64,000 nt of DNA from Candidatus Chloroploca asiatica (GCF_002532075.1 NZ_LYXE01000072.1:20829-84828), one strand, 5' to 3'; shown: positions 35,674 to 45,161, counted from the first letter of the stretch. Notes: a model not told the origin generated them from the sequence alone. Made by a program: numbers and translations.

Positions 35674-37158
35674 TCAATACGCGTTTTCCTGCTTGCCAGT
35701 GAGGAAATTCGCGATTGTGCGCAGAATAATTTTGAGATCAAAGAGGAGCGACCAGTTCTCGATATAGTAGAGGTCATAGCGGGTACGTTCTTTGATGCTA
35801 GTATCACCGCGGAGACCATTGACCTGAGCCCATCCAGTGAGGCCAGCCTTCTCTTTATGGCGTCGCATATAGCGCGGGATCTCCTGGCTAAACTGTTCAA
35901 CCCAGCGCGGCTGTTCGGGGCGGGGGCCAACGATGCTCATTTCGCCGATCAGCACATTGATCAACTGGGGCAACTCATCAAGGCTCGTGCGGCGCAGAAA
36001 ACGGCCCACGCGGGTGACACGGGGATCATTTTCGGTTGTCCATGTGCCCAGCAACTCGGCATCGGGGCGCATCGTGCGGAACTTGATCATCCAGAAGGGC
36101 TGTTTATCCATCCCGACCCGCTCCTGGAGAAAAAAGACCGGACCTGGCGACTCGAGACGGATCGCGAGCGCAATAAGCATGAAGATCGGTGCGCCAAAGA
36201 GGAGGATAAGCGACGCCACCACCAGATCAAGGGTACGTTTCAAGATCCGGTTCCACGGATTATCAAGGGCTGCATTTTTGACACTGACGAGAGGGAGGGC
36301 ACTGAGATCGCCAATCGAGAGCTCGTTATTGGTAATCAACTGAAACGTATCGGGATAGACCTTAATCGTGACCGCCTCATCCTCTGCCAGCGCAATAATT
36401 TCCATCAGATCCTGGGTGGAGCGAGCAGAAAGCGCAATAATGACCTCGTCGGCACGAGTTGCCCGCACGACTCGCCCGAGTTGAGGCGTACGACCGAGCA
36501 CCGGCAGATCGAGCACCATGCTCCCAATCGGGGCACTATCCGAGACAAAGCCCTGCACCCGATAGCCTAGTTCGGGACGGTGGCGAATAATATTCCAGAC
36601 GAGTTGGCCAGGATCGCGGGCACCCACAATCACGACGCGCCGAGTGTCAATCCCGTGGTGACGCAGCCAGATCACGACTGAGCGATGGAACGCCCGCAGC
36701 AACACACATGCCGCAATCGCCATCGTCCAACTCCAGGCCAGCACATCGCGGGTAAAGGGCAACTCATCAGCCCCAATCTGGGGCAAGAGCGTATTGATTA
36801 CAATCGCACCGATAGCGACCAGTGAGATCGCGGTAAAGACCTTGAACGCCTCATCGACCCGTGACGCCCCACGGCGCATCTCGTAGAGGCCATTGAAGGT
36901 AAAGACCGCAAGCGCCATCAGATTAAAAAAGAGCAAGAAGCGGGCAACCACAACTGGATCAGAGGGCATAATGGCCCCCGAAGTCTCGATTGCGGGCGCA
37001 AAGAAACGATAGGTGCCAATCAACGCACCATTCAGGGCGAGCAGATCGCCAGCGATCAACATCAAAAGCAGCAACGCCCGCCAGGTGCGTGATCGCAAGT
37101 GTGGACGCACCTTAGCCGACGCGGCGTGCGGCTGGGGGGAGGAGGAGATTGCGGCCAA
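35674..37158 (-). CDS. Polyprenyl-phosphate sugar-1-phosphate transferase (exopolysaccharide)
   Basis: The 494-residue protein has four to five N-terminal membrane helices (about 25-145) and a CoA-binding-like nucleotide fold (RRVVIVGARDPGQLVWNII). A further helix near 310 leads to the bacterial sugar transferase domain, with FKIRTM-like MIKFRTMRPDAE, RFLRRTSLDELPQLINVL and GMDKQ. Such enzymes start capsule or exopolysaccharide synthesis on undecaprenyl phosphate. The proposed TTG start overlaps the glycosyltransferase end by 47 bases and has GAAGGAG 10 bases upstream; a GTG at 37110 is an alternative. Confidence 0.9.
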   Translation of the reverse strand: MAAISSSPQPHAASAKVRPHLRSRTWRALLLLMLIAGDLLALNGALIGTYRFFAPAIETSGAIMPSDPVVVARFLLFFNLMALAVFTFNGLYEMRRGASRVDEAFKVFTAISLVAIGAIVINTLLPQIGADELPFTRDVLAWSWTMAIAACVLLRAFHRSVVIWLRHHGIDTRRVVIVGARDPGQLVWNIIRHRPELGYRVQGFVSDSAPIGSMVLDLPVLGRTPQLGRVVRATRADEVIIALSARSTQDLMEIIALAEDEAVTIKVYPDTFQLITNNELSIGDLSALPLVSVKNAALDNPWNRILKRTLDLVVASLILLFGAPIFMLIALAIRLESPGPVFFLQERVGMDKQPFWMIKFRTMRPDAELLGTWTTENDPRVTRVGRFLRRTSLDELPQLINVLIGEMSIVGPRPEQPRWVEQFSQEIPRYMRRHKEKAGLTGWAQVNGLRGDTSIKERTRYDLYYIENWSLLFDLKIILRTIANFLTGKQENAY

Positions 37159-38008
37159 GTGCCATGAACTCCTTCAAACTAATACCAACTTCAATCAAGA
37201 GATTGAGTGGAGCAGCGGTCGTAGCCGCGTAATGTTTGCGATGAAAAATGCGCATCGCATCATAAAAAGCACGGATCGACGGGATGGCGCGGCGGGTACT
37301 CGAAGCCCGCTTGTAGTGATGAACGATCACCTGCGGATAATAGACAATGCGCCAACCATACGCTTTGATGCGATAACACCAGTCAAGATCCTCACCATAC
37401 ATAAAAAACTGTTCGTCAAGCAACCCGACCTCATCAATCACCGACGCCCGCAAGAGCATGCACGCCCCAACAACCGCATCAACCTCGGTTTCACGGGCCG
37501 GATCAAGATAGGTGAGGTTATAGCGCCCGAAACGGCGACTACGGGGAAAGAGCGCTGCCAGCCCTGACATGCGATAAAAGGAGATCGCGGGACTGGGAAA
37601 GCTGCGCCGACAGGCCAGATCAAGGCTGCCATCGGGCAAGAGCAAGCGCGGCCCGACGACCGCCACCTCAGGATGAGCGACAAGATAATCGACCAGACCA
37701 TCGAGGGCACCTGCCGGCACAACCGTATCATTGTTGAGCAGCAACACATAATCAGCCGACTGCTCAGCACTGATCGCCCGTAAGGCCAGGTTATTGCCAT
37801 ACGAAAAGCCGCCATTAATCGGGCTGACGATCAGACGGGCCTGAGGAAAGCGGTCGCGCACGACTGCGACACTTGCATCACTGGAATGATTGTCCACCAC
37901 CCAGACTGTCAGGTCGCAACGGGGAGGAGCAACATAGAGCGAAGCTAAGCAATCAGCCAGCAAGTCAGCCCGATTATAATTCAGAATGACAACCGCTAGG
38001 CGCGACAT
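37112..38008 (-). CDS. Family 2 glycosyltransferase (rhamnosyltransferase-like)
   Basis: The 298-residue GT-A fold protein has VVILNYNRADLL at the start, VDNHSS, the LLLNNDTVV metal-binding region and FFMYGEDLDWCYR (ED-Y motif). It resembles WbbL-type enzymes that add sugars in polysaccharide synthesis. The start at 38008 has GGAG seven bases upstream. The open frame continues to 38212, but that part is a translated dispersed palindrome and should not be annotated. It is co-transcribed with the sugar transferase. Confidence 0.9.
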   Translation of the reverse strand: MSRLAVVILNYNRADLLADCLASLYVAPPRCDLTVWVVDNHSSDASVAVVRDRFPQARLIVSPINGGFSYGNNLALRAISAEQSADYVLLLNNDTVVPAGALDGLVDYLVAHPEVAVVGPRLLLPDGSLDLACRRSFPSPAISFYRMSGLAALFPRSRRFGRYNLTYLDPARETEVDAVVGACMLLRASVIDEVGLLDEQFFMYGEDLDWCYRIKAYGWRIVYYPQVIVHHYKRASSTRRAIPSIRAFYDAMRIFHRKHYAATTAAPLNLLIEVGISLKEFMALGRNLLLPPAARRVG

Positions 38009-38139
38009 AGCTTGCTCCAGGGCAACAGGGCCAGCAATCAAAAAGCGTGTATAGTATACCATACTGGCTTTGCTCGCAACAAAGCCAGAGAGTTTGCCTC
38101 CGGCGGTGGGGTTTGGGGCCTGCGGCCCCCAAGAATCTC

Positions 38140-38192
38140 GCTTGTGCTGGCGAAAACGGCCAGCGAAGTTGGCCGTTTTCGCCAGCACAAGC
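38140..38192. repeat. Dispersed palindrome, GTGCTGGCGAAAACGGCC family
   Basis: Arms of 23 bases are nearly identical to those at 8529-8577 and 50419-50471. The upstream flank (GGGGCCTGCGGCCCC) also resembles the flank of the copy behind hoxH. It lies between divergent genes here, so it is not simply a terminator. Confidence 0.8.
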
Positions 38193-38255
38193 ATGGGTTT
38201 TGAGGGAACCAACTCAGGCCAGTATGCCTGGTGACACGCTGAAAGAAGAGGGTGT

Positions 38256-38798
38256 ATGGGTTCATCGCTTGCCCGCTTGATTGTCTATGCGTGCCCGTTG
38301 GGGCCAATGGCCGAGCAGATCGCGGCGTTTTACGATGCCAGTCGTGCCCAGTTTGGGCCAAACAAGGCGCACGCTTACCCTCCACATATTACGCTGACGG
38401 GCTTTTTTCAGGATGAGGCCACGGCGCTTCCTATCTATACCAGCGCCCTCACGGCGGCCTGGACAACAGCGATGGCGCAACGACCAGATCAGCCAGTCAT
38501 CGTCACGGAACTGGCCTGTACCGAGGCTTTTCACGGCCTCTTGATCGTTTCGCCGTGGCTCGAGAACCTGGCCGCCAACTTTGCGGCGCGGGCGGTGTCG
38601 CCAAGCAGACGCGAGACCATCCGGCTCAAAAGCCAGCTGCATCTGAGTCTGGCCTATGGGTTCAACGCCACCGAAGGCCCAGCACTTGGGGGCATGGCCC
38701 AGGCCATGGTCGATCCAGCAGCACCAGTGCAATGGGATCTGCGGCTGTATGAGCAAGGTGAGACGTGGAAGATACACGGACTGGCCCACGGCTTGTAA
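38256..38798 (+). CDS. 2H phosphoesterase (2'-5' RNA ligase-like)
   Basis: The 180-residue protein has two HxT/S motifs: PHITLTG near 45 and HLSLAYG near 130. These are the catalytic pairs of the 2H phosphoesterase superfamily, which acts on 2',3'-cyclic phosphates and related diesters. A 2H family (DUF1045/TIGR03223) is known from phn operons, and a phn locus begins 3 kb downstream on the other strand. A role in cyclic ribose phosphate opening is therefore possible but unproven. Confidence 0.75.
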   Translation: MGSSLARLIVYACPLGPMAEQIAAFYDASRAQFGPNKAHAYPPHITLTGFFQDEATALPIYTSALTAAWTTAMAQRPDQPVIVTELACTEAFHGLLIVSPWLENLAANFAARAVSPSRRETIRLKSQLHLSLAYGFNATEGPALGGMAQAMVDPAAPVQWDLRLYEQGETWKIHGLAHGL

Positions 38799-38912
38799 TA
38801 CGATGCACGTGATATCAACGAAACTGGGGCCTGTATAATAGGAATGGATCGGCTTGTTTTATGAGCCGTCCCGTTGACAACCAGTTTCGTTGCCCCTCTC
38901 AGTGAGCAGGTT

Positions 38913-40478
38913 ATGAGCAGACAGTTCCAGATGTACCTTGGTGACTGGCTTGGACGGCGAGCGCAACTCTCGCCCGAACGTACGGCACTCTACGACGCTC
39001 AGAGTGATATGCGCCAGATCAGTTACGATGAGTGGAATGCGACCGCGACGCGTACGGCAGCTTTGCTCCGCTCGCTCGGGGTTGAACGGGGCGATCGCGT
39101 GGCCGTGCTGGCCCACAACAGCCTCGCGTTTCTCGATCTCTGGTTTGCATGTGGCAAGCTTGGGGCGATTATGCAGCCGTTGAACTGGCGCTTGACTCCG
39201 GCTGAATTGGCTGGTCTGATTGATGACGCGAACCCTTGCATTTTTGCCTATGGGCCAGAATTTGCGGCCACAACGCTCACGCTACGTACCACGGCTACGT
39301 CGGTACGCCATTGGATCGCCATCGAGGCAGCGACCGTGGCGCATGCCGCTGATGTGCCTTTGATGGCCCGCGATGAGCACCACGAACCCGTTCCGCCAAT
39401 CGAGCTTGGGTTTGATGATCCGTGGGTGATCTGTTATACCGGCGGTACCACCGGGCTGCCCAAAGGGGCGATTTTGACCCACGGCAATCTGACCTTCAAT
39501 GCGGTCAATACCGTGATGAGCTGGGGGCTCAATGCCGATGATACGACGATCCTGAATATGCCCCTCTTTCATACTGGTGGCCTCAATGTCTTTACCGCAC
39601 CCCTGGCCATGATAGGCGGGGCTTCGATTGTCTGCAAGAGTGTTGATGTCAATCAGATCTTTGATTTGATCGGCAGTCGGCTCGTCAGCATCTTTTTTAG
39701 TGTGCCGACGATCTTTCTCGCTCTGCAACAACACGAGCGCTGGAACCAGGTTGATTTTAGCCCCTTGAAACTGGTAATCAGTGGCGGCGCACCTTGCCCG
39801 CAGCCCGTGTTTGAAGAATTCTGGCGGCGTGGGGTTGATTTCAAGACAGGCTATGGGCTCACCGAGGCTGGCCCCAATACGTTCTGGCTCCCCCCCGAAG
39901 ATGTGCGGCGCAAGCCGGGTTCTGTCGGTTTTCCGCTCCTTTTCATTGACATACGCATTACCAACGAACAAGGGAGCGCATGTGAACCCGATGAGGTCGG
40001 TGAACTCTGGGTACGCGGTCCTCATGTGTGCCGTGGATACTGGGGCCGACCTGAAGAGACCGCCCGGGCCATTACGCCCGATGGGTGGCTACGGACAGGG
40101 GATCTCGCCCGCTGCGATGCCGAAGGGTACTATACCATCGTCGGGCGGCTGAAAGATGTGATTATTTCAGGGGGCGAGAATATTTATCCTGCTGAGGTCG
40201 AGAGTGTGCTCGCGGCCCATCCGGCGGTCGCCGAGACGGCCCTGGTTGCCGTACCTGACCCACACTGGGGCGAAGTCGGTTGGGCAGTGGCTGTGCCCCG
40301 GAAAGGATGTCATTTGCAGGGCCATGACTTGCTAGACTTTGCCGGAACCCGTCTCGCCCGCTATAAATTGCCCCGTCAGGTGATTATCCAGGCTGAACCG
40401 TTGCCTAAAACAGCGGCAGGCAAAGTTGATAAGCATGCGCTGCTCCGTACCTATCTACACAATGATGTGCATCAGTAA
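38913..40478 (+). CDS. Acyl-CoA synthetase / AMP-dependent ligase
   Basis: The 521-residue ANL-family enzyme has the P-loop YTGGTTGLPKGAILTH, the A5 motif GYGLTEAGP, the hinge motif GRLKDVIISGGENIYP and the C-terminal lysine in PKTAAGKVDKH. It activates a carboxylic acid to acyl-AMP and then acyl-CoA. The substrate is probably a fatty or aromatic acid, not resolved further. ATG 38913 follows GAGCAGG; a TTG at 38874 would add 13 residues. TATAAT lies at 38834-38839. Confidence 0.88.
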   Translation: MSRQFQMYLGDWLGRRAQLSPERTALYDAQSDMRQISYDEWNATATRTAALLRSLGVERGDRVAVLAHNSLAFLDLWFACGKLGAIMQPLNWRLTPAELAGLIDDANPCIFAYGPEFAATTLTLRTTATSVRHWIAIEAATVAHAADVPLMARDEHHEPVPPIELGFDDPWVICYTGGTTGLPKGAILTHGNLTFNAVNTVMSWGLNADDTTILNMPLFHTGGLNVFTAPLAMIGGASIVCKSVDVNQIFDLIGSRLVSIFFSVPTIFLALQQHERWNQVDFSPLKLVISGGAPCPQPVFEEFWRRGVDFKTGYGLTEAGPNTFWLPPEDVRRKPGSVGFPLLFIDIRITNEQGSACEPDEVGELWVRGPHVCRGYWGRPEETARAITPDGWLRTGDLARCDAEGYYTIVGRLKDVIISGGENIYPAEVESVLAAHPAVAETALVAVPDPHWGEVGWAVAVPRKGCHLQGHDLLDFAGTRLARYKLPRQVIIQAEPLPKTAAGKVDKHALLRTYLHNDVHQ

Positions 40479-40601
40479 GGTGCTACCCGGTGTGTGTGTG
40501 GCAGCAATGGTTGCGTCACCAAGAGGCAACCCCCTGCTGACGTGTTCACTACGCACGCAGATGCCGGATTGAATAGAAACCCTATCTGGAAAGGTTGTCC
40601 G

Positions 40602-41669
40602 ATGATCAAGCTCCCCACTATGCCGGGCATAACAACTCAGCAGGTCGCCACCAGTCGTCTGCTCCAACACGTCCGCCTGAGCGGCCCTGAGTCCGGCGAG
40701 CCGGTGATCTTCATTCATGGCAATGTGTCGTCCGGCACATTCTGGGAAGAGACGATGCTGGCGTTGCCCGAGGGTTTTCGCGGAATCGCCCCCGATTTGC
40801 GAGGGTACGGCGAGAGTGAGTTCAAGCCCGTCGACGCGACCCGTGGCCTCGGTGATTTTGCTGATGATGTTCTGGCCCTTGCTGATGCGCTGGGGTGTGA
40901 CCGTTTCCATGTTGTTGGTCATTCGATGGGTGGCTCGGTCGCTTTCCAGGTGTTGGCGACGGCACCTGAACGCCTGCAGACGATCACGCTCGCCGCGCCT
41001 GGTTCACCGTATGGATTTGGGGGCACCAAGGATCTCGATGGGACACCATGCTGGCCTGATTTTGCCGGCTCGGGGGGTGGTCTGGTGAGTCCTGAGTTTG
41101 CTGGCCTTTTGGCAGTGCAAGACCGTGGCATTGACAATCCCCGCGCCTCGCCCCGCCTGGTGATGAATAGTTTCTATTGGAAGGTGCCGTTCCGCCCTGC
41201 CCGCGAAGAGGAACTGCTGTCGAGCATGTTCACGATTCGCGTGAAGGAAGATCACTATCCCGGCGATATGGTCAAATCAGCCAATTGGCCCGGGGTCGGG
41301 CCAGGCGTGATTGGTCCGAATAATGCGTTGTCACCCAAGTATGTGGGCGATATGGTCGAACGCATTCTCGCCGCTGACCATAAACCGCCAATCCTCTGGA
41401 TCCACGGGGCCGATGATCAGATCGTAAGCGATATGAGCTTCTTTGATCTCGGGACGCTCGGCAAGATCCAGGCTGTCCCTGACTGGCCCGGCGAAGAGGC
41501 CTTTCCACCTCAGCCAATGAAGGGGCAGACGCGCCGTGTCTTGCAACGTTATATCGAAGCCGGTGGCTATTTCCACGAGATCGAATTGGCCGATTGTGGG
41601 CATAGTCCCTACCTCGAAAAGCCCAAGGCGTTTAATAACGCATTCCACGCACTCTTGCACAAGAAGTGA
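40602..41669 (+). CDS. Alpha/beta hydrolase
   Basis: The 355-residue protein has the oxyanion region IFIHGNVSSGTFW, the nucleophile elbow VVGHSMGGS, an acid in WIHGADDQIV and the catalytic His in DCGHSPYLEKP. A large cap insertion (about 145-265) separates the core halves. GGAAAGG supports the start. It follows the acyl-CoA synthetase in the same direction after about 120 bases, so it may act on the same ester or thioester. The substrate is unknown. Confidence 0.85.
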   Translation: MIKLPTMPGITTQQVATSRLLQHVRLSGPESGEPVIFIHGNVSSGTFWEETMLALPEGFRGIAPDLRGYGESEFKPVDATRGLGDFADDVLALADALGCDRFHVVGHSMGGSVAFQVLATAPERLQTITLAAPGSPYGFGGTKDLDGTPCWPDFAGSGGGLVSPEFAGLLAVQDRGIDNPRASPRLVMNSFYWKVPFRPAREEELLSSMFTIRVKEDHYPGDMVKSANWPGVGPGVIGPNNALSPKYVGDMVERILAADHKPPILWIHGADDQIVSDMSFFDLGTLGKIQAVPDWPGEEAFPPQPMKGQTRRVLQRYIEAGGYFHEIELADCGHSPYLEKPKAFNNAFHALLHKK

Positions 41670-41686
41670 GCGGTGTGCGTGCCTTT

Positions 41687-41725
41687 GCCGTGCCAAGAGC
41701 CAGCAAGACTGGCTGTTGGCACGGC
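41687..41725. repeat. Palindrome between convergent hydrolase and phnM genes
   Basis: GCCGTGCCAAGAGCCAG pairs with its near-complement (one mismatch) around CAAGA. An AGGGCTAACGCCCT hairpin follows. It probably terminates both neighbours and belongs to the dispersed palindromes of this genome. Confidence 0.65.
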
Positions 41726-41742
41726 GGTTAGGGCTAACGCCC

Positions 41743-42921
41743 TCAAACCCGACTTGCACGCTGCCACATCACCTTATCCCAGTAAATCGGCGTACCATTG
41801 CGGATCGTTCCCCGCATGCGCGGCAAGCGACCGTCTTCGACCAGGCAAAGATCGGCACGCAGGCCGGGGGCAATGCGTCCGTGTTCGGCCATATTGAGGG
41901 CAGCAGCAGGCCCGGCAGTCACCAGGCCAATACTGGTGGGGAGATCAGTGATGCCCTCGCGGGCAAGACCAAAGGCCGCATGGATGAGCGTGCCGGGGTG
42001 ATAGTCGGTCGCCAGACAATCGACAAGACCCGCGGCAACAGCTTCACGGGCACTCAGATTTCCCGAATGCGAGACGCCGCGCAGCGCATTGGGGCCACCC
42101 ATCACGATCGACATGCCACGGAGGCGGGCCTCCTGGGCAGCCTCGAGTGTCACAGGAAACTCGGCGATGGTCGCGCCGAGGGTGGCGACGAGATCAACTT
42201 TCGCCGACGTATCGTCGTCGTGCGAAGCAATAGGCAGGCCCATTTCTGCGGCCAGCGCCGCAATGTCACGCGCCAGCGCCCAGCGTTCTTCCAGGCTTCC
42301 CGCCTGCGCAAGGCGTTGCCCTAATTCCTCTTCGACATGATCACGCGGAATGCGTCGCCATTGCGACATCGACGTGACATAGCGCTCGATGTTACGGTAC
42401 TGCCCCTGCCCCGGCGTGTGATCCATCAGCGAGAGTAACTCGATCTGTCCGGTCTCAAGCAGATCGCCAAGCATTGGCGAAACAACCGGCGTTGAGACTT
42501 CAAAACGTGCATGCACACGTAGATCAATCAACAATTGTGGTCGCAACTGGTGAATATGTTCTGTCATCAGGCGCACGGTATCGAGGCGACGGGTATTATC
42601 GTGGCTATCATGATCCCAGAATGAGAGGGCCGCGTAGGCGGTGGTAATGCCTGCCGCAGCAAGGCGCTTGTCGAGTTCAAAGATCGCCATATCAATCGGG
42701 AAATCGGCCCCGAGACGCGGTTCGATCTCACGCTCGAGCATATCGCCGTGGATGTCGATCATGCCAGGGATGAGCGTCAACCCACGCCCCTCAACAATTG
42801 GCATAGCGCCAACAACGGCGTCACCTTCAGCAAACGCCGCGATCTGCTCGCCCTCAATCAGAAGCCAGCCACGCTCAATGACCATCGTAGGGAGGACGAT
42901 ACGAACATTCGTAATCAACAT
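41743..42921 (-). CDS. phnM: Ribose 1-methylphosphonate 5-triphosphate diphosphatase PhnM
   Basis: The 392-residue amidohydrolase-fold enzyme has the metal-binding GMIDIHGDMLE near 55, ALSFWDHDSHD, SLMDHTPGQGQ, ASHDDDT and DYHPGTL. PhnM removes pyrophosphate from the ribosyl-phosphonate triphosphate made by PhnGHI. Length and motifs match the family. It is the last gene of the phn series, separated from phnL by about 190 bases that contain an inverted repeat. Confidence 0.93.
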   Translation of the reverse strand: MLITNVRIVLPTMVIERGWLLIEGEQIAAFAEGDAVVGAMPIVEGRGLTLIPGMIDIHGDMLEREIEPRLGADFPIDMAIFELDKRLAAAGITTAYAALSFWDHDSHDNTRRLDTVRLMTEHIHQLRPQLLIDLRVHARFEVSTPVVSPMLGDLLETGQIELLSLMDHTPGQGQYRNIERYVTSMSQWRRIPRDHVEEELGQRLAQAGSLEERWALARDIAALAAEMGLPIASHDDDTSAKVDLVATLGATIAEFPVTLEAAQEARLRGMSIVMGGPNALRGVSHSGNLSAREAVAAGLVDCLATDYHPGTLIHAAFGLAREGITDLPTSIGLVTAGPAAALNMAEHGRIAPGLRADLCLVEDGRLPRMRGTIRNGTPIYWDKVMWQRASRV

Positions 42922-43009
42922 AGACCGCTTGCTCCTCTAGGACAATTACAGCTTTTGCCGTTTGCACACATCATTGGTCTGTAACAAAAGTTTTCTGCTC
43001 TCGGTATTG

Positions 43010-43078
43010 GCTTCGACAAGCTCAGCCAACGGTGGACGATGGGCGGTGCGAACGGACGGAGGCTGAGCCTGTCGAAGC
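43010..43078. repeat. REP-like inverted repeat (GCTTCGACAAGCTCAGCC type)
   Basis: Eighteen-base arms with one mismatch (43010-43027 and 43061-43078) flank a 33-base loop. This GCTTCGACAGGCTCAGCC motif is a common repetitive sequence in many bacterial intergenic regions. Confidence 0.75.
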
Positions 43079-43114
43079 TCCCGCTGGGATCAAGAAACGT
43101 AGGTTACACACTAA

Positions 43115-43789
43115 TCATGCTACATGAAATTCTACATCGATCAATCCTGCGATATCTTCGGGGTGATGGAAGACACCGATCATCGCCACGCCGGCTGCCT
43201 TGAGGGTGCTGATCCGCGAGCGCAGCGCAGCGCGGGCGTCGGGATCAAGGGCCGCCGTTGGCTCGTCGAGCAGCAGCAAGCGCCGCGGGGCGATCATCGC
43301 ACGCGCCAGGTTGATCTTCTGTTGCTCGCCCCCCGAGAAGGTGCTCGGATAGGCCTGCCAGATCGCTGCCTTGAGCCCCAGCGACCCAAGCCAATCCGCT
43401 GCTGCCTCACGCGCTTCGGCGAGGCTATGCCCCGCCACGAGCAATGGCTCAGCGACAAGGTCAAGCGCCGTCACTCGTGGACGTGGGCGCAGGAACTGGG
43501 TGACATGGCCGATTTCGGTTCGACGCAAGAGGGCAATGTCGACATCAGCGGCCGAGGCGAGATCAATTGTTCCGTCAGCCGTCGCGTAGATCGCCCGCCC
43601 GCCATCAGGGAGATAGGTGCGGTAGAGGCAACGCAAAAGCGACGATTTGCCGGCCCCGTTCGGCCCACGGATCAGCAACAGACTGCCCGCTTCAAGCGTA
43701 AAGCTAACGCCTTGAAAGGCTGGAATGGTGCGGCCCAGGGCATGAATGACAAAGTTCTTGCTCAAATCTTCAACTTGAAGAAGCGGCAT
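43115..43789 (-). CDS. phnL: C-P lyase-associated ABC protein PhnL
   Basis: The 224-residue ABC ATPase has Walker A GPNGAGKSS, the signature TFSGGEQQK, Walker B RLLLLDEPTAALD and the H-loop FHHPE. It opens PLLQVEDLSKNFVIHALG, as PhnL does. PhnL is needed for phosphonate breakdown and binds with PhnK on the core complex; it is not a transporter subunit. It lies between phnK and phnM on the same strand, with short repeat-bearing spacers. Confidence 0.92.
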   Translation of the reverse strand: MPLLQVEDLSKNFVIHALGRTIPAFQGVSFTLEAGSLLLIRGPNGAGKSSLLRCLYRTYLPDGGRAIYATADGTIDLASAADVDIALLRRTEIGHVTQFLRPRPRVTALDLVAEPLLVAGHSLAEAREAAADWLGSLGLKAAIWQAYPSTFSGGEQQKINLARAMIAPRRLLLLDEPTAALDPDARAALRSRISTLKAAGVAMIGVFHHPEDIAGLIDVEFHVA

Positions 43790-43879
43790 ACGTTCAGCCT
43801 CCGGCTGGGAGTGTGAGACCTACGGCCTCTATGGAAAAAGGTTGCGTGCAGCATGGGCTTTTAGGGCGGCAGCCCTCGA
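43790..43879. repeat. phnK-phnL spacer with AGGGCGGCAGCCCT hairpin
   Basis: A short palindrome, AGGGCGGCAGCCCT, lies near 43862 just behind phnK. Related hairpins occur at 8589, 41728 and 50393 beside other palindromes. The spacer breaks the tight packing usual in phn operons. Confidence 0.55.
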
Positions 43880-44734
43880 TCAGAGACGGGCCGAGACGAG
43901 TTGCTGAGTGTAGGGATGTTGGGGGTCATCAAGAATCTGATCGGTCAGGCCGCATTCGACAACTGCACCATGGCGCATGACGAGTACCCGGTCGGCCAGG
44001 GTACGAATGACGCCCAGGTCGTGCGAGACGATGAGCGTGGTGATCTGGCGCTCACGCCTCAGGCGGAGCAGGGTGTCAAGGACGAGGGCCTGAATCGAGA
44101 CATCGAGGCCGGTGGTTGGCTCGTCAAGCAGCAGCAAGGCTGGCCGCAGCGCAATGGCTTTAGCGAGTTGCACCCGCTGTTGCATCCCGCCCGAGAGCAC
44201 CGCTGGCGGGTCGTCAATGCGATCAGCCGGAAATTCGGAACTTGCCAACGCGTCGCTTGCAGCCCGCCGCAGCGTCGCAAAACGACGCTCGCCCGCCATG
44301 ATGAGCCGTTCGGCCACATTGCCGCCACTGGTCGCCTGCATCCGCAAGCCCATATGCGGCTGCTGGTAGACAATGCCAATCTGCTGGATGCGCAGTTGCC
44401 GCTGATGAAAGCGATCGAGCGCAAAGAGGTTCTGCTCCGTGAACCCTGGGACAGCCAGGTGGTACGTGCCTGCGTCGGCGGCCTCTTCCAGGTTGAGCAT
44501 CCGCAAGACGGTCGATTTGCCCGAGCCCGACTCACCGACAATGCCCACTGTTTCGCCAGGGTAGAGTTCGAGGTTCACGCCCTGCACCGCAACAATGCGC
44601 CCATAGCGCTTGCTCAGGCCGCGTAGTTCCAGCAGGGGTGCCTGGCGAACCAGGCGCGGCGGGAGCAGGCGCCGCTGGTGTGGCTGCGGTTGAGGCATCA
44701 CAGGCTCGACATTTATTCCTGACTTACTCTTCAC
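43880..44734 (-). CDS. phnK: C-P lyase-associated ABC protein PhnK
   Basis: The 284-residue ABC ATPase has Walker A GESGSGKST, the signature LSGGMQQR, Walker B ALLLLDEPTTGLD, and VSHDLGVIRTLADR. It resembles PhnK and the oligopeptide-type ATPases. The N-terminal 35 residues before LLELRGLSKRYG are Pro/Arg-rich and unusual. The apparent start is GTG 44734, close to the IS-like sequence at 44744, so the original start may have been altered; ATG 44698 is an alternative. Confidence 0.88.
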   Translation of the reverse strand: MKSKSGINVEPVMPQPQPHQRRLLPPRLVRQAPLLELRGLSKRYGRIVAVQGVNLELYPGETVGIVGESGSGKSTVLRMLNLEEAADAGTYHLAVPGFTEQNLFALDRFHQRQLRIQQIGIVYQQPHMGLRMQATSGGNVAERLIMAGERRFATLRRAASDALASSEFPADRIDDPPAVLSGGMQQRVQLAKAIALRPALLLLDEPTTGLDVSIQALVLDTLLRLRRERQITTLIVSHDLGVIRTLADRVLVMRHGAVVECGLTDQILDDPQHPYTQQLVSARL

Positions 44735-44818
44735 GGATGTTTACCCTTTAGGGCGGGAAGCCCGGCAGTTTGAGCGCCGGGAGGAACGCCCCTGCTTGAT
44801 CGGCTTTAGCCCACGAGG

Positions 44819-44847
44819 TTGCATCAAGCCGTTGTTTCTTGTACAAT
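44819..44847 (+). promoter_or_regulatory. Sigma-70 promoter of the structured RNA
   Basis: TTGCAT (44819-44824) and TACAAT (44842-44847) are separated by 17 bases. Transcription would begin near 44854, directly before the first hairpin. The promoter is antisense to the phn operon. Confidence 0.6.
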
Positions 44848-44853
44848 ACGAAC

Positions 44854-45090
44854 AGATGTGCAAAGGCACTCTACCGGACACCGTAGAGCACCGGCTGGCA
44901 CTTCAACAACTGAGCCTTCGGGGGTTCCGACAGGCAGTCCTCTGCCGGGTAAAAGGTTCAAGGGTCGTGCGTCCATCGAAGCGGGCCTCGGTCGTTTCAG
45001 GGCTGCGGTCATTCAGCCTATGGTCTCGGATGCCGACCTTCGGGTTGGTAGCGCCAGGGACAAGCCAAACCGTTATGGTTTTGCAGTAAA
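44854..45090 (+). ncRNA. Structured non-coding RNA, omega-RNA/HEARO-like candidate
   Basis: At least five stems can be drawn: CTCTAC/GTAGAG (44869-44888), GGCAG/CTGCC (44933-44946), GGCTG/CAGCC (45001-45018), CCGACC-TTCG-GGTTGG (45033-45048) and AAACC/GGTTT (45067-45081). Strong GC stems, a UUCG tetraloop and conserved-looking linkers suggest selection as RNA. Its place between IS200/IS605-like ends recalls the RNA of IscB elements (HEARO), but no IscB gene follows. Family naming is from memory of overall appearance and is uncertain. A 97-codon frame crosses it but has no features of a protein. Confidence 0.5.
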
Positions 45091-45161
45091 TGATCCGCTA
45101 TCCGCCCGATGCCGTGGGGCTAAAGCCCTCGGCTAGGGGAAGCGAAGCCCGCCTGCGCGGG

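Noticed and set aside
38009..38212. N-terminal extension of the glycosyltransferase
   Set aside because: The extra 68 codons translate the dispersed palindrome; the family start and a ribosome site are at 38008.
38873..38879. TTGACA as -35 of the acyl-CoA synthetase gene
   Set aside because: No acceptable -10 lies 16-18 bases downstream, and it would start transcription at or beyond the start codon.
44796..45089. 97-codon frame across the structured RNA
   Set aside because: Composition is Arg/Ser-rich without domains, and the stems and promoter indicate RNA. The frame was not annotated as a protein.
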